The notes below the pieces were generated by a model. The model was given only the letters and a program-made list of their open reading frames with translations. It was not told where the DNA came from and searched no databases. A stretch of DNA of 64,000 bases. Source: Pseudomonadota bacterium. Lineage in GTDB: Bacteria; Pseudomonadota; Gammaproteobacteria; Steroidobacterales; GCA-2729495. This document shows, one piece after another, positions 42,004 through 50,802 of the stretch. Where the stretch lies: the NCBI GenBank assembly GCA_963205295.1, contig CAUJIY010000096.1, positions 1-64,000 on the forward strand. Direction: 5' to 3'. The position numbers and the translations under genes were made by a program. The first letter of the stretch is position 1. Each line of letters begins with the position of its first letter.

Positions 42004-42330
42004 ATGCAAATTCACGTCAGCGGCCACCACCTGGAGATCACCGACTCGCTGCGCGACTACGCCGGCAGCAAGCTCTCGCGCCTGGAACGGTATTTCGACC
42101 ACGTCACCGACATCCACTGCATCCTCATGGTGGAGAAACTGCGGCACAAGGCCGAGGCCAAGATCAACGTCAACGGCAGCATACTGTTCGCCGATTCCAT
42201 CGAGGACAACATGTACGCTGCCATCGACACGCTGGTGGACAAGCTCGATCGGCAGATCAAGAAGCACAAGGAACGGCTCAAGGCCCACCACGACAAGCAC
42301 GACCCGATCGCGGACAAGCGCACGCGCTGA
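42004..42330 (+). CDS. hpf: Ribosome hibernation promoting factor (short HPF)
   Basis: Binds the 30S subunit and promotes inactive 100S dimers in stationary phase. 108 residues, the short form without the dimerisation domain of long HPF. Family marks are QIHVSGHHLEITDSLRDYA, KLSRLERYFDHVTDIH, EAKINVNGSILFADSIEDN and YAAIDTLVDKLDRQIKKHKE. A good ribosome site (GAGGAG) precedes the ATG. It follows rpoN by 44 bp. Confidence 0.95.
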   Translation: MQIHVSGHHLEITDSLRDYAGSKLSRLERYFDHVTDIHCILMVEKLRHKAEAKINVNGSILFADSIEDNMYAAIDTLVDKLDRQIKKHKERLKAHHDKHDPIADKRTR

Positions 42331-42340
42331 GCCACGCACG

Positions 42341-43252
42341 ATGCGGCTGGTCATCGTCAGCGGCCTGTCGGGCTCGGGCAAGAGCGTGGCCCTGCACCTG
42401 CTGGAGGACGTCGGCTTCTATTGCATCGACAACGTGCCGGCAGCCCTGCTCGGCGCGGTGATCCCGCAGATCATCGCCACCGGCGACCCGCTCTACGGCA
42501 ATCTGGCGGTGGGCGTGGATGCGCGCAACCGGGCCGGTGACCTGGAGTCGCTGCCGCAGCTGGTCGGTGACCTGCGCCAGCGTGGGGTGCGCTGCGAAGT
42601 GCTGTTCCTGCACGCCGACGAGGACAGCCTGCTCAAGCGCTACGCGGAGAGCCGCCGCCCGCACCCGCTTGCCGGCCAGGGCGTGAGCCTGCGCGAGGCC
42701 ATCGCCCGCGAGAAGGAGCTGCTCGGACCGGTCATCGCCTGCGCCGAGCTCATCATCGACACCAGTCATACCAGCATCTACCAGCTGCGCGATGCCGTGC
42801 GCAGCCGCGTCGGGCTGCGTTCGGAGCCGGGTCTCTCGATCCTGATCGAATCCTTCGGTTACAAGCACGGCATCCCGCTCGATGCGGATTTCGTCTTCGA
42901 CCTGCGCTGCCTGCCCAATCCCTACTGGGAACTCAGCCTGCGGCCGCTCACCGGGCGTGACCCGCAGGTCATCGCCTACCTCGACTCGCACCAGAACGTG
43001 CAGCAGATGTACCAGGACATCGTCGGGTTCCTGCGCCACTGGATCCCGAAGTACCTCGACTTCAACCGCAATTACCTGACGGTTGCGCTCGGCTGCACTG
43101 GCGGCCAGCATCGTTCCGTGTACATGGCCGACAGGATCGCCACCGACCTTGCCCGGACGTATCCGCAGGTCCTCACGCGGCACAACGCGCTGCGCGGCAT
43201 TGGCCGCCCGCCCGACGACAATCCGGCTGCGGCAGCCGCAGGGAAGCCCTGA
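42341..43252 (+). CDS. rapZ: RNase adapter protein RapZ (YvcJ family P-loop protein)
   Basis: P-loop protein that in enteric bacteria presents the GlmZ small RNA to RNase E and so tunes GlmS and amino-sugar supply. 303 residues: Walker A GLSGSGKSVALHLLED (about 6-21), a second nucleotide region YCIDNVPAAL, then the C-terminal RNA-binding and metabolite domain with FVFDLRCLPNPYW and GCTGGQHRSVY. It follows hpf by 10 bp. ptsN, which normally sits between hpf and rapZ, is absent. Whether GlmZ exists here is unknown. Confidence 0.92.
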   Translation: MRLVIVSGLSGSGKSVALHLLEDVGFYCIDNVPAALLGAVIPQIIATGDPLYGNLAVGVDARNRAGDLESLPQLVGDLRQRGVRCEVLFLHADEDSLLKRYAESRRPHPLAGQGVSLREAIAREKELLGPVIACAELIIDTSHTSIYQLRDAVRSRVGLRSEPGLSILIESFGYKHGIPLDADFVFDLRCLPNPYWELSLRPLTGRDPQVIAYLDSHQNVQQMYQDIVGFLRHWIPKYLDFNRNYLTVALGCTGGQHRSVYMADRIATDLARTYPQVLTRHNALRGIGRPPDDNPAAAAAGKP

Positions 43253-43275
43253 CCGCGCAGTGCCGCCGGGCAGGC

Positions 43276-44553
43276 TCAGCTGCCGGCCGTCTCCGCCGGG
43301 CGCAGCGTGCGCACACGCTGCGAATAGTGCTCTGACAGGTCGTGCCAGCCGGCAATTCCGGCCGGCATGCCGAGCGGGGCTCCCTCGAGGAAGGACCTGA
43401 TCTGCTCGCGCCGGGCCAGCCCGTCCTCGTAGCCGAGCTTGATGAGTTCGCGGGTGTAGCCCTGTTCGAACAGCAGGTAGCTGACGAACTGCCGGCCACC
43501 GTAGTTGAGCGCACCGATGCCGTTCATGAGCACCTGCACCGGGCGCGGTATCTCGTGCGCGTGCCGGATGGCGATCTCGCGGATGTCGCGGCTCGGCAGC
43601 ATGATGAGCGCATCGATGTAGCGCAGCCGTGCCGCCCCGGTGTCGAGGGTGCGGCCCGGCAGGTTCTCGAGGATCAGGTTGACCCGCGTCAGCCGCTCGA
43701 GGTCCTGTGACAGGCCGTCCATGAACAGGGCGTCGAGCACGTAACCGGCGATGCGGCCGATGCTCGGGTACGGCGTCATGTCGCTGCGCCCGGGCGCCGG
43801 CTCCGGGCCTTCGTCGCGCACCCCGATCACGAGCAGGCGCTCGGCTCCCAGGTGCACGGCCGGCGACAGCGGCGTGGCCTGGCGCATGGCGCCATCGCCG
43901 AAGTACTCGCGCCCGATCATGACCGGCGGAAACACCAGCGGCACGGCGATGCTGGCCATGAGGTGATCGAGCGTGATCTCGTCCGGCTGCCCGACGCGGC
44001 GCACGCGCTCCCAGGGCTGGAGCGACTCGTGGCCCTGGTAGAAGGACACCGAGCGGGCCGAGTCGTAGCTCGCCGCGGTGACGGCCACCGCATCGAGGTA
44101 GCCACGATCGATCGACTCCTGAATCGACTGCAGGTTGATTGCCCGTCCCAGCAACTCACGCAACGGCGAGTTGTCGAGGAGCGAACGCGGATTGCCGACA
44201 CCGAGCCCGCCGAACACCACCGCGGCCGCCCAGTGCAGGCTGCTGCGGAGCATGGTCCAGGTGTTGGTGCGGAAAACGTGGTTCGAACGGAAACCACCCC
44301 AGACGCGCTCGAGGTCGGCGACGGCGTGGCGGAAAACCCGTGCCTGGCTCGCGAGCACCACCGAACTGATGGCGCCAGCCGACGTGCCGCTGATCACGGC
44401 GAAGGGGTTTGGCGCACGCCGCGGCAGGATCTCGGCGATCGCCTTGAGGACACCGACCTGGTACGCGCCACGCGCGCCACCACCGGGCAGGACCAGCCCG
44501 ATACGCTTGTCCGACTGCAGGGTCCTGAAGCTCCCTGTCCCCTTCTTTGGCAT
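43276..44553 (-). CDS. Patatin-like phospholipase family protein
   Basis: Probable serine acyl hydrolase of the bacterial patatin group. 425 residues. The oxyanion hole is GLVLPGGGARGAYQVG (about 19-34), the nucleophile lies in GTSAGAISS (Ser about 58) and the dyad Asp is in YFGDGAMRQ (about 210). No signal peptide is seen, so a cytoplasmic or membrane-associated enzyme is likely. The C-terminal third (INLILENLPGRTLD onward) matches no domain recognised by eye. It is convergent with rapZ and lies downstream of the carrier-like gene with a 104-bp gap. Substrate unknown. Confidence 0.85.
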   Translation of the reverse strand: MPKKGTGSFRTLQSDKRIGLVLPGGGARGAYQVGVLKAIAEILPRRAPNPFAVISGTSAGAISSVVLASQARVFRHAVADLERVWGGFRSNHVFRTNTWTMLRSSLHWAAAVVFGGLGVGNPRSLLDNSPLRELLGRAINLQSIQESIDRGYLDAVAVTAASYDSARSVSFYQGHESLQPWERVRRVGQPDEITLDHLMASIAVPLVFPPVMIGREYFGDGAMRQATPLSPAVHLGAERLLVIGVRDEGPEPAPGRSDMTPYPSIGRIAGYVLDALFMDGLSQDLERLTRVNLILENLPGRTLDTGAARLRYIDALIMLPSRDIREIAIRHAHEIPRPVQVLMNGIGALNYGGRQFVSYLLFEQGYTRELIKLGYEDGLARREQIRSFLEGAPLGMPAGIAGWHDLSEHYSQRVRTLRPAETAGS

Positions 44554-44657
44554 GGCTGCCGGTCACTCCCGCCGGTGCAGGGCTGGGTGACCGGATCTAA
44601 GCACAGGGTCCCGCGACGGACAAGGCTGGCGTGTGGTTCCTGCGACTGCCGTCGCGT

Positions 44658-45980
44658 TCAGCCGGTGCGTTCCGGTAGCGCAGGTGCTACACCGTGGCCC
44701 TCTTCGTGCCGGCGCGCGGCGGTCAGTGCCGACCAGCCCCAGAGGGCCGACATGCCCGCAGCAAAAAGGAACACGCCCGTGGTCGTGAGCCCCAGCGCCA
44801 CGAGCCCGGCGTGGGCCGAGGCACTGACGGCATCGCCGGCGCGGTAGACGAGCGTGTCAATGATGTTCTTGGCCTTGTACTTCATCGCGCGCGGCACCGA
44901 CGTGAACAGCATCTCCCGGCAGGGACGCATGATCGAGTACTCGCCGACGCGACGCACGATCATGGTGCCGACGATCGCCCACAGCACGGGATTGGTCGCG
45001 AGCCACAGGTACCCGGCGACCATGAGCGCGGGCACCACGAGGATCAGGACGGTGAACCGCACGCGCCGCATCAGCTGGCCGAGCAGCACCAGCTGGATGG
45101 CGAGTGAGGCCGCCTGCACGCCGAAGTCGATCCAGCCGAAGAGCTGCGTCTGCTCGTCGGCATCCGGCAGCAGGCGGTCGACCAGCGCCTGCTGCTCGAG
45201 GTACAGCAGCGTACTCACCCAGGTCAGCAGGAACACGAACAGGGCGATGCCCGCCATCACCGGGCTGGCGAGGACCTGGCCGAAGCCGGCGAAGGGATTG
45301 CCGCCGAGCGGCCGGCCAGCGTCGGCAACGGAGTCAGCACTGCCGCGCACCTGGCCCGTCTGCCAGCGGTCGAGCAGCCGCACCAGCGGGATGGCGGCGA
45401 GCAGCAGCGCTGCCGCCACCAGCAGCAGGTTCAGCGTGCCGATCGTGCCGGCGAGTGTGGCCGTGAGCAGCGGCCCGGCGAGCCCGCCGAGGCTGGTACC
45501 AGCGGCAATGAAGCCGAACAACCGGTGCGACTGCTCGCGCGAGAACAGGTCGGCCATGAAACTCCAGAACACGGACAGCCAGAACAGGTTGACGACCGAC
45601 AACCAGACGAAAAACGCGCGCGCGATCCAGGTGTGGTCGTCCTGCAGGTGGAACCACAGGTAGAACCCGAGCAGGTTGGCGGCGAAGAACCCGTAGAGGG
45701 CCGGCAGCAATGCGGCGCGGCGCAGCCGCGCGGCCAGCACGCCGAACACCGGCTGGATGGCGAGCGTGCAGGCAAAGGTGGCCCAGAACAGCAACGGGAG
45801 CTTCGACACCCCCGAGGTGATGCCCATCGTCTCGCGGACCGGGCGCAGGATCGAATAGGCCGTCCACACGAGGAACAGCAGCGCGAAGGCGCCGACGAGT
45901 CCGCGCAACTCCTCGCGACGCACGGACAGCACGCGTATCAGCCAGCGCCCGAGAGCCCCACCCGCCGCCTGTTCCGCCAC
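44658..45980 (-). CDS. Tlc/NTT-like MFS carrier, possible NTP/NDP exchange-type transporter
   Basis: Polytopic membrane protein of 440 residues with about twelve hydrophobic segments. The start (FLVWTAYSILRPVRETMGI) and the middle motif (SIMRPCREMLFTSVPRAMKYKAKN) recall free-living bacterial relatives of plastid/rickettsial ATP/ADP carriers, often annotated NTP/NDP exchange transporters. Those homologues are rarely tested, and nucleotide transport in a free-living cell is not established. It could simply be another major facilitator. It is transcribed toward the patatin gene, and pyk lies 77 bp downstream of the opposite end on the same strand. Confidence 0.7.
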   Translation of the reverse strand: MAEQAAGGALGRWLIRVLSVRREELRGLVGAFALLFLVWTAYSILRPVRETMGITSGVSKLPLLFWATFACTLAIQPVFGVLAARLRRAALLPALYGFFAANLLGFYLWFHLQDDHTWIARAFFVWLSVVNLFWLSVFWSFMADLFSREQSHRLFGFIAAGTSLGGLAGPLLTATLAGTIGTLNLLLVAAALLLAAIPLVRLLDRWQTGQVRGSADSVADAGRPLGGNPFAGFGQVLASPVMAGIALFVFLLTWVSTLLYLEQQALVDRLLPDADEQTQLFGWIDFGVQAASLAIQLVLLGQLMRRVRFTVLILVVPALMVAGYLWLATNPVLWAIVGTMIVRRVGEYSIMRPCREMLFTSVPRAMKYKAKNIIDTLVYRAGDAVSASAHAGLVALGLTTTGVFLFAAGMSALWGWSALTAARRHEEGHGVAPALPERTG

Positions 45981-46057
45981 CTGACCGTCCTGGTTGCCGG
46001 ATCCGCCCCGACCTTATCCCGTCCGGGTGCGCTGCGGACGGCAGTCACCGCCGCGGT

Positions 46058-47488
46058 TCACTGGCTGGACACGCGCAGGATCTTCATCGAGTTGGTGCCA
46101 CCGGACACGCCGGTCAGCTCGCCCCGGGTGATGATCACGAGGTCGCCGTCCTCGACGTGGCCCATGCTGCGCATCACACCGACGATTTCCCGATCGACCG
46201 CGGCCGGATCCGAGTGGGTGATGTCGTAGGCGACCGGGTAGACGCCGCGATACAGCTGCACGCGCCGCCGCGTCACCTCGTGGCGCGTGAAGGCGAAGAT
46301 CGGGATGTCCGAGCGCACCCGCGACATCCACAGCGGCGTGCTGCCGGACTCGGTCAGCGCGATGATCGCCTGCGGGCGCAGGTGATTGGCCGTGTACATG
46401 ACGGCCATTGCCACCGCCTCGTCGACGGTCTCGAACTGGTCGTCGGAGCGGTCGCGCGGCCGCCCGGTGGAGAACTGGTAGGCCTCCGCCCCGAGACAGA
46501 CCTCGGCCATGGCCGCCACCGCCTGCACCGGGTACTCGCCCACCGCCGTCTCGGCCGAAAGCATGACCGCATCCGTGCCGTCCATCACCGCGTTGGCAAC
46601 GTCGGACACCTCGGCGCGGGTGGGCATGCGGTGGTGGACCATGGACTCCATCATCTGGGTCGCGGTGATCGCCACCTTGTGCCGGGCGCGGGTGAGCCGC
46701 AGGATCTTCTTCTGCAGGCCGGTCAGGCCGGCGTAGCCCATCTCCACGCCGAGATCGCCGCGGGCCACCATGATCGCGTCGCTGGCATCGATGATGCCCT
46801 CGAGGTTGGCGATGGCCTCGGCGCGCTCGATCTTGGCAATCAGGTGCGCCGGGCCACCGGCCTCGCGCAGCAGCGCGCGCGCCTCCTGCATGTCCTCGGC
46901 ATGGCGCACGAAGGACACCGCCAGCCAGTCGACACCGGCGGTGGCGGCATGGCGGATATCGTCGCGATCCTTGTCCGTGAGCGCGCGCGCCGACAGCCCG
47001 CCGCCCTGCCGGTTGATGCCCTTGTTGTCGGACAGCACGCCGCCGACCACCACCGTACAGTGCACCCGCGTGCCCTCGACCCGTTCGACGGCAAGAACGA
47101 TCTGGCCGTCGTCGAGCAGCAGCGAGTCGCCGCGCACCACATCCTGCGGCAGCGATTCGTAGGCCAGGCCGACACCGGCCACGGTGCCGCCCTTCGGGTC
47201 CATCGCCGTGTCGAGCACGAAGCACGCGCCTTCGCGCAGCGTCACCGGACCCGCCGCGAAGCGGTGGATGCGGATCTTCGGCCCCTGCAGGTCGCCGACC
47301 ACGGCCACGTACTTGCCGACTGCGGCGGAGGCGTCGCGCAGCGCGCGGATCTGCCGGGCCCGGTCGTCCCAGCTGCCGTGCGAACAGTTGATGCGCACCA
47401 CGTCGACCCCGGCGTCGATCAACCCGGCGAGGACGCCCGGAGCGTCGGTGGCAGGGCCGAGGGTGGCGATGATCTTGGTGCGGCGCAT
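46058..47488 (-). CDS. pyk: Pyruvate kinase
   Basis: Last step of glycolysis: PEP + ADP to pyruvate + ATP. 476 residues from ATG 47488. Marks are RRTKIIATLGPATD, RINCSHG, LVIAKIERAEAIANLEGI split by the catalytic Lys, IMVARGDLGVEMG, ITATQMMESM and the C-terminal domain with ALTESGSTPLWMSR. Transcription would come from its own promoter (possible extended -10 TGTGATAAT near 47531-47539) or from the upstream lipoprotein genes. It closes the tkt-gap-pgk-lipoprotein-pyk series. Confidence 0.96.
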   Translation of the reverse strand: MRRTKIIATLGPATDAPGVLAGLIDAGVDVVRINCSHGSWDDRARQIRALRDASAAVGKYVAVVGDLQGPKIRIHRFAAGPVTLREGACFVLDTAMDPKGGTVAGVGLAYESLPQDVVRGDSLLLDDGQIVLAVERVEGTRVHCTVVVGGVLSDNKGINRQGGGLSARALTDKDRDDIRHAATAGVDWLAVSFVRHAEDMQEARALLREAGGPAHLIAKIERAEAIANLEGIIDASDAIMVARGDLGVEMGYAGLTGLQKKILRLTRARHKVAITATQMMESMVHHRMPTRAEVSDVANAVMDGTDAVMLSAETAVGEYPVQAVAAMAEVCLGAEAYQFSTGRPRDRSDDQFETVDEAVAMAVMYTANHLRPQAIIALTESGSTPLWMSRVRSDIPIFAFTRHEVTRRRVQLYRGVYPVAYDITHSDPAAVDREIVGVMRSMGHVEDGDLVIITRGELTGVSGGTNSMKILRVSSQ

Positions 47489-47641
47489 GGACGATCCGTG
47501 ATTCGGCTGGGGCGGTATTACCGGGTCGCGATTATCACACGTCCCGCACCGCAGCAGCGGCCCGCAGGATACCGCAGGCACACCGCACCGGGTCTGGTGA
47601 CAGCGGACCGGAACTGCGCGCGGATCCGGACGCCGGCGACA

Positions 47642-47659
47642 TCAGGACCGTGGTCCTGA
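47642..47659. repeat. 18-bp perfect inverted repeat upstream of pyk
   Basis: TCAGGACC-GT-GGTCCTGA has two 8-bp arms and a 2-bp centre. It lies in the 193-bp gap between the lipoprotein gene and pyk, about 22 bp after the lipoprotein stop and 150 bp before pyk. No T-run follows on either strand, so it is not a typical intrinsic terminator. An operator or mRNA 3'-end hairpin are the options. Confidence 0.55.
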
Positions 47660-47681
47660 CGCAGGTACGAATCGGTGCCGG

Positions 47682-48467
47682 TCAGGCTCCGGCGAGCTTC
47701 ATGCGGGTAATCGTCGTACCGGTGCGTGACTCGCGCAGTTCGTACTCGAGCACGTCAGTGATGATCGTGCCGCCGCCTGGTCCAGGCTGCACCGAGCGAA
47801 TGCCGAGCAGCAGTTCGATCTCGACGTTGCCGAAGTAGCCGGTGCCCCCGGTGATCTTGTCGCGGATGGCCTGGGCTTCGGCGGCGGGCACTTTCCAGAT
47901 CTGGGCGGTGCGGCCATTGGCAAAGCGGATGGCGACCTGCTGGCCGAACGCGCTGAAAGTGACCTCGGAGCTCGGCGCAATCGCCCGGACCGTGAATTCT
48001 CCGTAGGTCGGGTCGTAGTCGCTCAGATTGGCGTTCTGCACCGACAGGCGAATCAGCCCTGCACCGCGCACGGCGGCCAGGCCGGCCTCGATCTCCGCGC
48101 GCACCTGCTGACGCAGCGCCGCCTTCTCGATCGCCGGTGCGAAATTCACGCGGTTGTCCTTCTCGACCCAGCTGTCGACCGGCGGCGCATTTCCGGTCAG
48201 GTCGTAGTACAGGAACACCATCGTTTCGTTGTCGGGGTTGAGCAGTTCGGCCGTCGTGCGACCGGCCATGCCCGGGGTCGGCGTGCTGCCAGCGCCTGGC
48301 GCAGCGACACCACCGGCGGACGGAGCGCCCGGCGCAGCGCCTGCCGCCGGCGCTGCCGCCTCGGGTGGCGATCCGGCAGGACCGGCGGTGCCGGCGGGCG
48401 GCTCGGAGCCGCCGCCGCAGGCGGCGACGAACAGCGTCAGGGCAACAGCAGTCAGCTGGGTACGCAT
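47682..48467 (-). CDS. Hypothetical lipoprotein, glycolytic-cluster pair, member 2
   Basis: Not recognised with confidence. 261 residues. A lipoprotein signal ends in LFVAACGGG (Cys about 17). It is followed by about 60 residues of low-complexity Ala/Gly/Pro sequence, then a folded domain with LNPDNETMVFLYYDLTGNAP, LRQQVRAEIEAGLAAVRGAG, SDYDPTYGEFTVRAIAPS and a beta-rich end (VEIELLLGIRSVQPG). The pattern is reminiscent of uncharacterised exported DUF4852-like proteins, which I could not verify. The start lies 10 bp after the stop of the other lipoprotein gene, so the two are one unit. Outer-membrane location is expected from the absence of Asp after Cys. Confidence 0.72.
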   Translation of the reverse strand: MRTQLTAVALTLFVAACGGGSEPPAGTAGPAGSPPEAAAPAAGAAPGAPSAGGVAAPGAGSTPTPGMAGRTTAELLNPDNETMVFLYYDLTGNAPPVDSWVEKDNRVNFAPAIEKAALRQQVRAEIEAGLAAVRGAGLIRLSVQNANLSDYDPTYGEFTVRAIAPSSEVTFSAFGQQVAIRFANGRTAQIWKVPAAEAQAIRDKITGGTGYFGNVEIELLLGIRSVQPGPGGGTIITDVLEYELRESRTGTTITRMKLAGA

Positions 48468-48477
48468 GGCCGGATCC

Positions 48478-49455
48478 TCACAGCGTCGGCGCGTCGGCGT
48501 TCTTCGAGGCATCCTCGACCGCCTGGGCCCGCCGCGCCTGTTCCATCTGCTCGAGCTTCTGCTCGGTCGCCGTGACCAGCTCATAGCCGTTGGCCTGGTC
48601 GACGACCCCGACGTCCATGGAGCGCGCCAGCTCCGGGTTGTCCGGCATCGGCACCGCGATGGCCTGGACCACGATGCCGCAGTCGGGTGACAGATTCACG
48701 CCACCGGAGGCCCCGGTGCCGGCACAGCTGCTGTAGATCGGCGAGGTCTCGGTCGCCAGCCGTCCAAAGGGATCGAAAACCCAGCGCATCCACAGCTGGC
48801 CGGCGTTGCTCTGGTCGATCGTCACCGGACCGTACTTCTTCAGCAGCGCGTCACGGACGCCGGCGATGGGCGGGTTCTTGCCCGCCTCGAACCACTCCTC
48901 CCGGCCGGCAGCGATCACCTTCTCTTCACCCGGCATGCCCATGGTGGTCACGGTCCACTTCGACTGGCCGGGCGCGAGATCGTAGCGCACGGCGTTGCCG
49001 CTGCGCGCCATCATGTCGTCCTGCATCTCCTCCATGATCTGCTTCGAGGACTTCTCGACGCGCGGCTCGGCGAGCCGCGCGGTGAAACCCTGGCGCAGCG
49101 TCTGGCCGTAGGTCTGGATGTTGAAGCCGCTGGTTGTCGGCCCGGTGACCACCATCAGGTCGTTGGTGCACATCACCACGTTGGCAGCCTCTTCGTAAGT
49201 CATGCCCGGGCGCACGCCGACGACATCGTCGACCGGGGCACCCTCGGCCCGCGGCGGCGTCTTGATCTGCGCCGGGCAATCGACGTCACCACGCTGCTCT
49301 TCGGCTACATCCTCGGCACTGGCATTGCCCTTGGGGGCGCTCGGCGGGCTGTCAGCCGCGGTCTGCCCCGTGCCGCCGCCACCGGTTTGCGAACCACCAC
49401 AGGCTGCCAGCAGGCCGGCAGCTGCCAGGACGGTCAAGGCTGAAAGGACTCGCAT
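48478..49455 (-). CDS. Hypothetical lipoprotein, glycolytic-cluster pair, member 1
   Basis: Not recognised. 325 residues with a lipoprotein signal ending in GLLAACGGS (Cys about 19), then a Gly/Ala/Ser-rich linker to about residue 50. The body has VVGVRPGMTYEEAANVVMCT, a SmpA/small-Bam-like phrase (GxxxxEV/A-type start) seen in several envelope lipoproteins, then RDALLKKYGPVTI and four cysteines (DCP, MCT, SSCAG and DCG) that could form disulfides. The C-terminal 35 residues are a charged helix. It begins 152 bp after pgk. Its leader contains a run of nine G just before the ribosome site. Role in the envelope is inferred only from the signal. Confidence 0.72.
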   Translation of the reverse strand: MRVLSALTVLAAAGLLAACGGSQTGGGGTGQTAADSPPSAPKGNASAEDVAEEQRGDVDCPAQIKTPPRAEGAPVDDVVGVRPGMTYEEAANVVMCTNDLMVVTGPTTSGFNIQTYGQTLRQGFTARLAEPRVEKSSKQIMEEMQDDMMARSGNAVRYDLAPGQSKWTVTTMGMPGEEKVIAAGREEWFEAGKNPPIAGVRDALLKKYGPVTIDQSNAGQLWMRWVFDPFGRLATETSPIYSSCAGTGASGGVNLSPDCGIVVQAIAVPMPDNPELARSMDVGVVDQANGYELVTATEQKLEQMEQARRAQAVEDASKNADAPTL

Positions 49456-49462
49456 GCTCGTT

Positions 49463-49471
49463 CCCCCCCCC
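49463..49471 (-). repeat. G9 homopolymer tract in a lipoprotein gene leader
   Basis: On the coding strand nine consecutive G are followed by AACGAGC and the ATG at 49455. The tract itself is the only purine-rich block at ribosome-site distance. Slippage in this tract would change spacing and strength of translation initiation. It is the longest homopolymer noticed in the window. Confidence 0.7.
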
Positions 49472-49607
49472 GCTTCGTTAGTTGGTGTTTGCGACGGAAA
49501 ATAACACAACCCGGCCTCGCCCGGGGCACCCCGCCACCGGACTGCGTGATTGGTGTGCAACATCCGGCCTGGTGTCTGGCCGGCGTGCCAAGCGAAGCAC
49601 CCCGGCC

Positions 49608-50789
49608 TCAGCCCGTGGCGCGGGCGCGCTCCTCGAGGACCGCGACGGCCGGCAGCGTCCGGCCCTCGAGGAACTCGAGGAACGCGCCGCCGCCGGTGGA
49701 AACGTAGGAAATGCGCTCCGTGAGCCCGTACCGGTCGAGCGCCGCCAGGGTGTCACCGCCGCCGGCGATGCTGAATGCCGGACTCTGTGCCACGGCTTCG
49801 GCAAGGCGGCGCGTACCGGCACCGAACTGCTCGATCTCGAACACGCCGACCGGCCCGTTCCAGACGATGGTGCCCGCGTTCTGCACGATCGCCGCGTAAC
49901 GCGCCGCGGTGGCCGGGCCGATGTCGAGGATCAGTTCGTCGGGCTGCACGGCGCCGACCGCCCGCGTCACCGCCCGCGCCGTAGCGGCGAATTCGGTTGC
50001 CACCACCACGTCTTCGGGCAGCGGGATGTGGGCGCGGCCGTGGCCTGGCGTGGCAAGGCGGCGCGCCTCGGCGACAAGGTCCGGCTCGTGCAGTGACTTG
50101 CCGACCGGGTGGCCCGCGGCAGCGATGAAGGTATTGGCAATGCCGCCGCCGACGATCAGGGTATCGACCTTCGCCACCAGGTTTTCGAGCACGCTCAGCT
50201 TGGTGGAGACCTTCGAGCCGCCGACGATCGCCACCACCGGGCGGCGCGGGTTCGCCAGCACGCGGCCCAGCGCCTCGAGTTCGGCGACGAGCAGCGGGCC
50301 GGCGCAGGCGACCCGGGCGAAACGCGCCACGCCATGCGTGCTCGCCTCGGCGCGGTGCGCCGTGCCAAAGGCATCCATGACGAACACGTCGCAGAGCGCG
50401 GCCATGCGCCGCGCGAGGTCCTCGTTGTCCTTCTTCTCGCCCTTGTTGAAGCGCACGTTCTCGCAGAGCACGACTTCGCCGGGAGCGACCTCGACGCCGT
50501 CGAGCCAGTCACGCACCAGCCGCACGGGCCGTTCGAGCAGGGTGGCCAGATGCTCGGCAACCGGCCGCAGCGAGAACTCCTCGGCGAACTGGCCCTCGGT
50601 CGGGCGACCGAGATGCGAGAGCAGGATCACCGCCGCACCCTTCTGCAGCGCCTCGGTGATGGTCGGCAGCGTGGCGACGATGCGCGCATCGCTCGTCACC
50701 CGCCCATCGGCGACCGGCACGTTGAGATCGGCGCGGATCATCACGCGCCGGCCGGTGAGGACCTGGTCGGACATCTTCAGCACGTGCAT
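49608..50789 (-). CDS. pgk: Phosphoglycerate kinase
   Basis: Glycolytic kinase converting 1,3-bisphosphoglycerate and ADP to 3-phosphoglycerate and ATP. 393 residues. Marks are [46 protein letters not shown] and the C-terminal [12 protein letters not shown] with [13 protein letters not shown]. Start at 50789 gives a few extra residues before (M)SDQVL; the internal ATG at 50774 is possible. It follows gap by 13 bp. Confidence 0.97.
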   Translation of the reverse strand: MHVLKMSDQVLTGRRVMIRADLNVPVADGRVTSDARIVATLPTITEALQKGAAVILLSHLGRPTEGQFAEEFSLRPVAEHLATLLERPVRLVRDWLDGVEVAPGEVVLCENVRFNKGEKKDNEDLARRMAALCDVFVMDAFGTAHRAEASTHGVARFARVACAGPLLVAELEALGRVLANPRRPVVAIVGGSKVSTKLSVLENLVAKVDTLIVGGGIANTFIAAAGHPVGKSLHEPDLVAEARRLATPGHGRAHIPLPEDVVVATEFAATARAVTRAVGAVQPDELILDIGPATAARYAAIVQNAGTIVWNGPVGVFEIEQFGAGTRRLAEAVAQSPAFSIAGGGDTLAALDRYGLTERISYVSTGGGAFLEFLEGRTLPAVAVLEERARATG

Positions 50790-50802
50790 GGCCGCGCTCC
50801 CG

